Shown here in pieces: positions 29,754 through 33,001 of a stretch of 33,001 nucleotides of DNA. The translations under genes were made by a program, and so were the position numbers. The notes below the pieces were generated by a model, which ran no database searches, had not been told where the DNA came from, and saw nothing but the letters and a program-made list of their open reading frames with translations. Within the stretch, counting starts at the first letter, position 1, and the number at the start of each line of letters is the position of its first letter. Origin of the DNA: a virus; the IMG/VR virus record IMGVR_UViG_3300028831_000260, positions 1-33,001 of that record. The stretch is one strand, 5' to 3'.

Positions 29754-30998
29754 TCAGGTCGCACGGGCCAGGGTGGCGTACTCCGCCGCCGACACACCGA
29801 ACGTGGCCGCCGCCGCCGAAATCGGGTCGGGCACGTCGGCGGGGACGGGCAACCCGAAACTACGTCGGGTGCCGTCCCGGTCCAACGACGCGTTATCGCA
29901 GATCAGGATGCGCGCGGGCTCGTCGTACAGGTCGACCAGGGCGGCCGGCAGGTCGTAGAGGCGCAGCACCCGGCCCGGGTTCCCCGGATCAGGTGTGGCC
30001 CCGCCGACCTGGACCAGGGACGCTTCGGCGACGAACCGGTCCCAGCCGCGGCGCTCGATCGCGCACCGGCGAACTTCCGCGTTCCGCTCCCGCAGGACCT
30101 GGTCGAGAGCCCAGCCGTCGCCCTCGACCAGGTCCGCTGGGACGGCGACACCGTGCCACCAGTGACCGTGGTAGCCGTCGGCGTAGGTCAGCGCTGGGCC
30201 CCCGTCACGGTGCAGGCGGCCCTGCCCGTCGCGGCACAGCACGGTGGGCCGGTCGGTGAGGACCACCGCGCCGCGCAACGGCCACCAACAGTCGACGGCC
30301 TTCACCGCTGCGGCCATGCTGTCCAGCCGGGGCGGGCGGCCCAGCCCGGCGATGTCCATGGCGCGTGTGTAGAACACAGCCCAGTAGGCGTCCCGCCACG
30401 GGCCAATCTGGCCCGTTAGCTGGGGCCCGAGCTGGTCCCCGAGCTGGTCCCAGAGCTGGTCCCCGAGCTGGTCCCAGAGCTGGTCCCAGAGCTGGTCCCC
30501 GAGCTGGTCCCAGAGCTGACCCCCGAGCTGGTCCCAGAGCTGGTCCCAGAGCTGGACCCCGAGCTGACCCCCGAGCTGGTCCCAGAGCTGGTCCCAGAGC
30601 TGGACCCCGAGCTGGACCCGGAGCTGGTCCCCGAGCTGGCCCCCGAGCTGGACCCGGAGCTGGTCCCGGAGTTGGTCCCGGATCTGGTCCCCGAGCTGGA
30701 CCCGGAGCTGGTCCCCGAGCTGGTCCCGGATCTGGTCCCGGAGCTGGGCCCGATTCGCGGGCAGGACGTGGTGGCGCAGCACAGCGGACGCCAGGAGGCC
30801 CCCGGGGGGGGAGTCCATCCAGACGACGACCGGCGGCCGAGGCAACCCAGCGGTCTCATAGGCGGCGAAGACAGCCTGCTCGGCCCCGGCCCGGTCGCAC
30901 CGTTCCGTGGACAGCGCGGTGCGCATCCAGTCGTCGCGGAGCGCGACTGTATCTGCGATCTGCTGGTCGGTGAGTGTCCCCGCGTACATCTCAGACAC
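29754..30998 (-). CDS. DUF6745-like protein with 29 tandem x-x-Q-L tetrapeptides
   Basis: The 414-residue protein has an N-terminal domain (RDDWMRTALSTERCDRAGAEQAVFAAYETAG, then PPVVVWMDSPPGG), a continuous run of 29 tetrapeptides such as WDQL, GDQL, RVQL (residues 83-198), and a conserved C-terminal domain (CWWPLRGAVVLTDRPTVLCRD, YADGYHGHWWHGVAVP). This three-part pattern matches DUF6745 proteins of Actinomycetota, whose function is unknown. GTG at 30998 is preceded by GAGAGAGGGG; an alternative ATG at 31025 overlaps the upstream stop (ATGA) and adds nine residues. The repeat stretch probably forms a long helix and varies in length by slippage. Confidence 0.75.
   Translation of the reverse strand: MSEMYAGTLTDQQIADTVALRDDWMRTALSTERCDRAGAEQAVFAAYETAGLPRPPVVVWMDSPPGGLLASAVLRHHVLPANRAQLRDQIRDQLGDQLRVQLGDQIRDQLRDQLRVQLGGQLGDQLRVQLGVQLWDQLWDQLGGQLGVQLWDQLWDQLGGQLWDQLGDQLWDQLWDQLGDQLWDQLGDQLGPQLTGQIGPWRDAYWAVFYTRAMDIAGLGRPPRLDSMAAAVKAVDCWWPLRGAVVLTDRPTVLCRDGQGRLHRDGGPALTYADGYHGHWWHGVAVPADLVEGDGWALDQVLRERNAEVRRCAIERRGWDRFVAEASLVQVGGATPDPGNPGRVLRLYDLPAALVDLYDEPARILICDNASLDRDGTRRSFGLPVPADVPDPISAAAATFGVSAAEYATLARAT
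30405..30752 (-). repeat. 29 tandem 12-base repeats
   Basis: Seen on the plus strand as repeated GAGCTGGTCCCA and one- or two-base variants, these run without phase break for 348 bases. They encode W-D-Q-L, G-D-Q-L, R-V-Q-L, G-V-Q-L and G-G-Q-L. There are no spacers, so it is not a CRISPR array. Confidence 0.95.
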
Positions 30999-31021
30999 GC
31001 CGGGGCCCCTCTCTCTCCTCG

Positions 31022-31447
31022 TCATGACGTCGCGCCCTGTTGGTGGATCTGCGCGGCCGTAGCGCGGAAGGTGTCGATGACCCGCTCGGGTGCGCCCTCC
31101 CTTGCGGCTGTGTCCGACCTGGCGAACAGCTCCAGGGGATCGGCGTGCCCGAGCTGAGCGTTGACAGCGCTGAGCGTCTTTGAGCAGACCCACGCACGCT
31201 GCCGGGGGCAGAGTGGTGGGGACCCCCTCACCCCGAGTGCCAGGAACAGGGCACCCCCGGCGCAGCAGCTTCCACCCGGCTTCCACTCGCCGGCGGCCCC
31301 TGAGTCGGGAGAGGTGGGGTCCCACCAGCCCCGGTGGTACAGCCCAACCTCCTCGACCAGGTCCGCGGCGGTGTCCAACGCATCCGCGATCCGAGCGGGG
31401 GTCAGCTCATCGGGCGGGACGGGGGTGTCGGGTAGCCTGGTGCGCAC
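31022..31447 (-). CDS. DUF6197-like protein
   Basis: The 141-residue minus-strand protein has an N-terminal helix (PARIADALDTAADLVEEVGLYHRGWW), a Cys-containing helix CCAGGALFLALG (residues 61-72) and a C-terminal helix (ERVIDTFRATAAQIHQQ). DUF6197 proteins of actinobacteria and their phages share this helix, central CALGAL-like motif and closing helix order. Function unknown. GTG at 31447 is preceded by AAGGAGG, and its stop overlaps an ATG of the DUF6745-like gene. Four extra Cys are spread through the middle. Confidence 0.6.
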   Translation of the reverse strand: MRTRLPDTPVPPDELTPARIADALDTAADLVEEVGLYHRGWWDPTSPDSGAAGEWKPGGSCCAGGALFLALGVRGSPPLCPRQRAWVCSKTLSAVNAQLGHADPLELFARSDTAAREGAPERVIDTFRATAAQIHQQGATS

Positions 31448-31482
31448 TGGTCCTCCTTGGTGGGGGTGCCGGTTCGGGGTTG

Positions 31483-31518
31483 GATGCCCCCGCCTCACGG
31501 ACTGGGGGCGGGGGCATC
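31483..31518 (-). promoter_or_regulatory. 12-bp hairpin overlapping the stop codon of the HTH gene
   Basis: GATGCCCCCGCC (31483-31494) pairs perfectly with GGCGGGGGCATC (31507-31518) around a 12-base loop that includes the minus-strand stop codon. Translation of the HTH gene would melt it, so it could act as an attenuator or partial terminator ahead of the next gene. No U-tract follows. Confidence 0.55.
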
Positions 31519-31785
31519 GCCATCCTGGCGGGTGACCCGCCGCTGACGGACCGGGGATGGCCGGGACGGTTCCCGCCCGTCCCGTACCCGCCGCACATGC
31601 TCGGCGGCGTAGCCGGTGATGTCGGCCATCTGCGAGACGGGGTAGTCGGGGTCCACAGCGAACATCGCCTTGATGGCGCCGTGCAGTTCGTCCCGTACGT
31701 CTTTCAGCGCGGCCTCGATCGCCCGGCGCTTGGCTGCCACTGCCTGCAGTTCGGCCTGCAGTTCGGCTACCGCCTTGTCCAGCAT
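31495..31785 (-). CDS. Coiled-coil protein with helix-turn-helix, candidate regulator
   Basis: The 96-residue protein starts with a helical Ala/Gln-rich segment (LDKAVAELQAELQAVAAKRRAIEAALKDV), then has a helix-turn-helix-like region at about residues 48-70 (DYPVSQMADITGYAAEHVRRVRDG) and a basic Pro/Ser tail. ATG at 31785 has GGAGGGAGG upstream; a longer frame would run into the palindrome region and is less likely. As the first leftward gene beside the operator-like array it is a good candidate to bind it. DNA binding is inferred from the motif only. Confidence 0.65.
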   Translation of the reverse strand: MLDKAVAELQAELQAVAAKRRAIEAALKDVRDELHGAIKAMFAVDPDYPVSQMADITGYAAEHVRRVRDGREPSRPSPVRQRRVTRQDGDAPAPSP

Positions 31786-31989
31786 CGGGGCCTCCCTCCA
31801 CATCGTGTGGACACAGTGTGGCACAAGGTGTGTGGCGGGTCAGCGGTCTCATGATGCTCTCCCGGTCGCCAGTAGGTGCTGCACACAGTGTGGCACGTTT
31901 CCGCCTGCACTGCAACACCGTGTTGCGCGATGTCCGGGAGTATGCCACACTGTGTGCACACCGCTGGCAACCCCGAAGGACTGGCCCCA
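31786..31989. promoter_or_regulatory. Divergent control region with four ACACNGTGT palindromes
   Basis: Sites are 31811-31819 (ACACAGTGT), 31883-31891 (ACACAGTGT), 31915-31923 (ACACCGTGT, within the 15-base perfect palindrome GCAACACCGTGTTGC at 31912-31926) and 31947-31955 (ACACTGTGT). The last three are spaced exactly 32 bases apart, about three helical turns. The first two extend to ACACAGTGTGGCAC, and the last is its inverted copy with one mismatch. The region lies between leftward and rightward genes, so it likely holds divergent promoters under one regulator, or an iteron-type origin. No clear -35/-10 pair is visible. Confidence 0.7.
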
Positions 31990-32424
31990 ATGCCTGCGAT
32001 CCCCTGCGCCATCACCGGCACCACCGGCACCACCGGCACCACCCCCGACACCTACTGGACCGCCGTGCACTGCGCCGCACACGGCACCGGTGCCGCCTAC
32101 TACGACACCCGCGCCGCCGACCCCGCGAACGCACTGGCCGCCGCCTGGAATGGCCACCTCGCGCTCGTAGAGCGTCACGCCCGCGAAGAGGCCGAGTCCG
32201 CCGCTCGACTGGCCGCCGCTCCGCCCCTGGTGTGCGACCACGACTCCGGGTCGGCCACGGGCTGCGTGCCGCTGTGCAACGAGCCGCCTCGGTGGCGCAT
32301 CGTGTACCGCCCCGGCGGCACGTACGTCGCCCACGTGTGCTCCCGGCACAAGGGCGTCACGCTGGGCCGGTTGCACCCCTACCCGATCATCGACATCGCC
32401 GCGCTGCCGGCAGGCCAGCGATGA
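31990..32424 (+). CDS. Unknown protein with Cys/His-rich C-terminus
   Basis: The 144-residue product begins with a Gly/Thr repeat (TGTTGTTGTT) and has a helical middle (ALVERHAREEAESAARLAA) and a C-terminal part rich in Cys and His (CDHDSGSATGCVPLCNEPPRWRI, VAHVCSRHKG), possibly zinc-binding. ATG 31990 is preceded by the 13-base leader CCCCGAAGGACTG, which recurs before the gene at 32462. First rightward gene past the palindrome region. Not recognised. Confidence 0.65.
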   Translation: MPAIPCAITGTTGTTGTTPDTYWTAVHCAAHGTGAAYYDTRAADPANALAAAWNGHLALVERHAREEAESAARLAAAPPLVCDHDSGSATGCVPLCNEPPRWRIVYRPGGTYVAHVCSRHKGVTLGRLHPYPIIDIAALPAGQR

Positions 32425-32456
32425 CCCACGAGTCGAACCCCACCCCGAAGGACTGA
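32421..32456 (+). CDS. 11-codon leader frame between two rightward genes
   Basis: ATG 32421 overlaps the preceding stop and runs MTHESNPTPKD before stopping five bases ahead of the next ATG. It covers the repeated GAAGGACTG ribosome-binding leader. It may simply keep ribosomes moving through the gap to couple the two genes. The frame could be chance. Confidence 0.25.
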   Translation: MTHESNPTPKD

Positions 32457-32461
32457 CCCCC

Positions 32462-32887
32462 ATGCCCGACCCCACCTACGACATTGCCGTGACCTCCGAC
32501 GAACACGAGGTCATCCTCGAAGACGTCACCGCGCCACTCGTCGACGCCAGCCAAGGTCCCATCCACGTCGATCGGATCATGTTCACCTACGGGCGGTGCG
32601 CGGCCGCCGACCCCGACCACGAGTACCCCACCCTCGGTGCGTCGAACTGGCACCACTACCGACACCGGCCCGAATGGGCGCTCGGCTCCGTGCACGTCGA
32701 AGGGAGCTACGCCACCGAGACGGGCGAGCCGTCGAAGTTCGATGCATACGAATCCTGGTCGATCGGGTTCGAGGACGACGACCTGCCCGCCTGGCTGCTC
32801 GAGCTGGGCAGCAGGTTCCTGCCGCACGCCGAACGCGCCGCCCGCGTACTCCCCGGCGAACCCACCGACCCCATCCCGGGGGGCTGA
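32462..32887 (+). CDS. Acidic protein, unknown
   Basis: The 141-residue product has a beta-rich first half (YDIAVTSDEHEVILEDVTAP, HVDRIMFTYG) and a Trp/acidic middle (YESWSIGFEDDDLPAWLLELG) with a Pro-rich end. ATG 32462 is preceded by CCCCGAAGGACTG at 32443-32455. The strongly acidic charge would suit a DNA-mimic or inhibitor-type protein, but that is speculation. Not recognised. Confidence 0.65.
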   Translation: MPDPTYDIAVTSDEHEVILEDVTAPLVDASQGPIHVDRIMFTYGRCAAADPDHEYPTLGASNWHHYRHRPEWALGSVHVEGSYATETGEPSKFDAYESWSIGFEDDDLPAWLLELGSRFLPHAERAARVLPGEPTDPIPGG

Positions 32888-32890
32888 GCC

Positions 32891-33001
32891 GTGCGGGACA
32901 TCCCACCCGACCACGCCGTCTGCCCCGTGTGCGACCGCACCATCCGCGTCGCCACCACCAAAGCCCGCGGCGACCAGCCGACACCCATTCGCAGTCACAC
33001 C
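32891..33001 (+). CDS. Partial gene, zinc-finger-like N-terminus (runs off window)
   Basis: From GTG 32891 the frame stays open to the window end (37 codons). It contains CPVCDRTI with a C-x2-C pair near residue 11 and reads toward RGDQPTPIRSHT. The four-base spacing from the previous stop fits an operon. Small zinc-ribbon proteins of this kind are frequent in actinophage early regions; the rest lies outside the window. Confidence 0.55.
   Translation, partial: MRDIPPDHAVCPVCDRTIRVATTKARGDQPTPIRSHT

Noticed and set aside
30405-30752. Possible CRISPR array
   Set aside because: Repeats are contiguous 12-base coding units without spacers and no cas gene is near.
30365-30973. Plus-strand open frame with AGPR repeats
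   Set aside because: It is the antisense reading of the 12-base tetrapeptide repeats.
1-33001. tRNA genes, integrase or insertion sequences
   Set aside because: No cloverleaf-like sequence, recombinase motif or transposase was recognised on either strand.

Overview
The window is the left end of a high-GC actinobacterial siphovirus or prophage contig. Codon third positions are strongly G/C, GTG starts are common, genes are tightly packed with many TGATG or ATGA stop-start overlaps, and the products are HK97-type head and long-tail proteins plus families typical of Actinomycetota (DUF6745-like, DUF6197-like, a class F-type sortase). The first 32 bases are Illumina sequencing adapter, so base 33 is the true start of phage sequence and the window start is a contig end. 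No integrase, repressor of known type, tRNA, CRISPR or transposase is visible, so lifestyle cannot be decided here.

Layout, plus strand: packaging (33-2987: P27-like small terminase, zinc-finger HNH nuclease, large terminase); head (3015-8142: small membrane protein, portal fused to a MuF domain, HK97 prohead protease, major capsid protein, two small capsid-adjacent proteins); head-tail connection and tail tube (8370-11555: connector, tail-terminator-like protein, major tail protein, gp10-like protein, tail chaperones with a -1 frameshift at GGGAAAA 11214-11220); tape measure (11577-15272) carrying three kinds of internal repeat; tail tip and adhesion genes (15276-22844). In the tail-tip section one conserved tail protein is split: its N-terminal part (16899-17276) is separated from its C-terminal part (end of 18610-20982) by two fiber-type genes and a long Ala/Gly repeat domain.

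A run of small membrane and coiled-coil proteins follows (22844-24145), then a secreted Thr-Pro-linker protein beside a class F-type sortase (24233-25447), three unrecognised proteins, and a lysis cassette of amidase, holin and a second small membrane protein (27000-28367). A strong intrinsic terminator at 28387-28437 ends this rightward late transcription unit.

Minus strand: six genes (28450-31785) read leftward toward that terminator. They include a DUF6745-like protein with 29 tandem x-x-Q-L tetrapeptides and a small coiled-coil protein with a helix-turn-helix. Their leftward start faces a divergent rightward unit (31990 onward) across a 204-base region holding four ACACNGTGT palindromes, three of them exactly 32 bases apart. 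This looks like the control region of a small accessory or early module. The window ends inside a zinc-finger-like gene.
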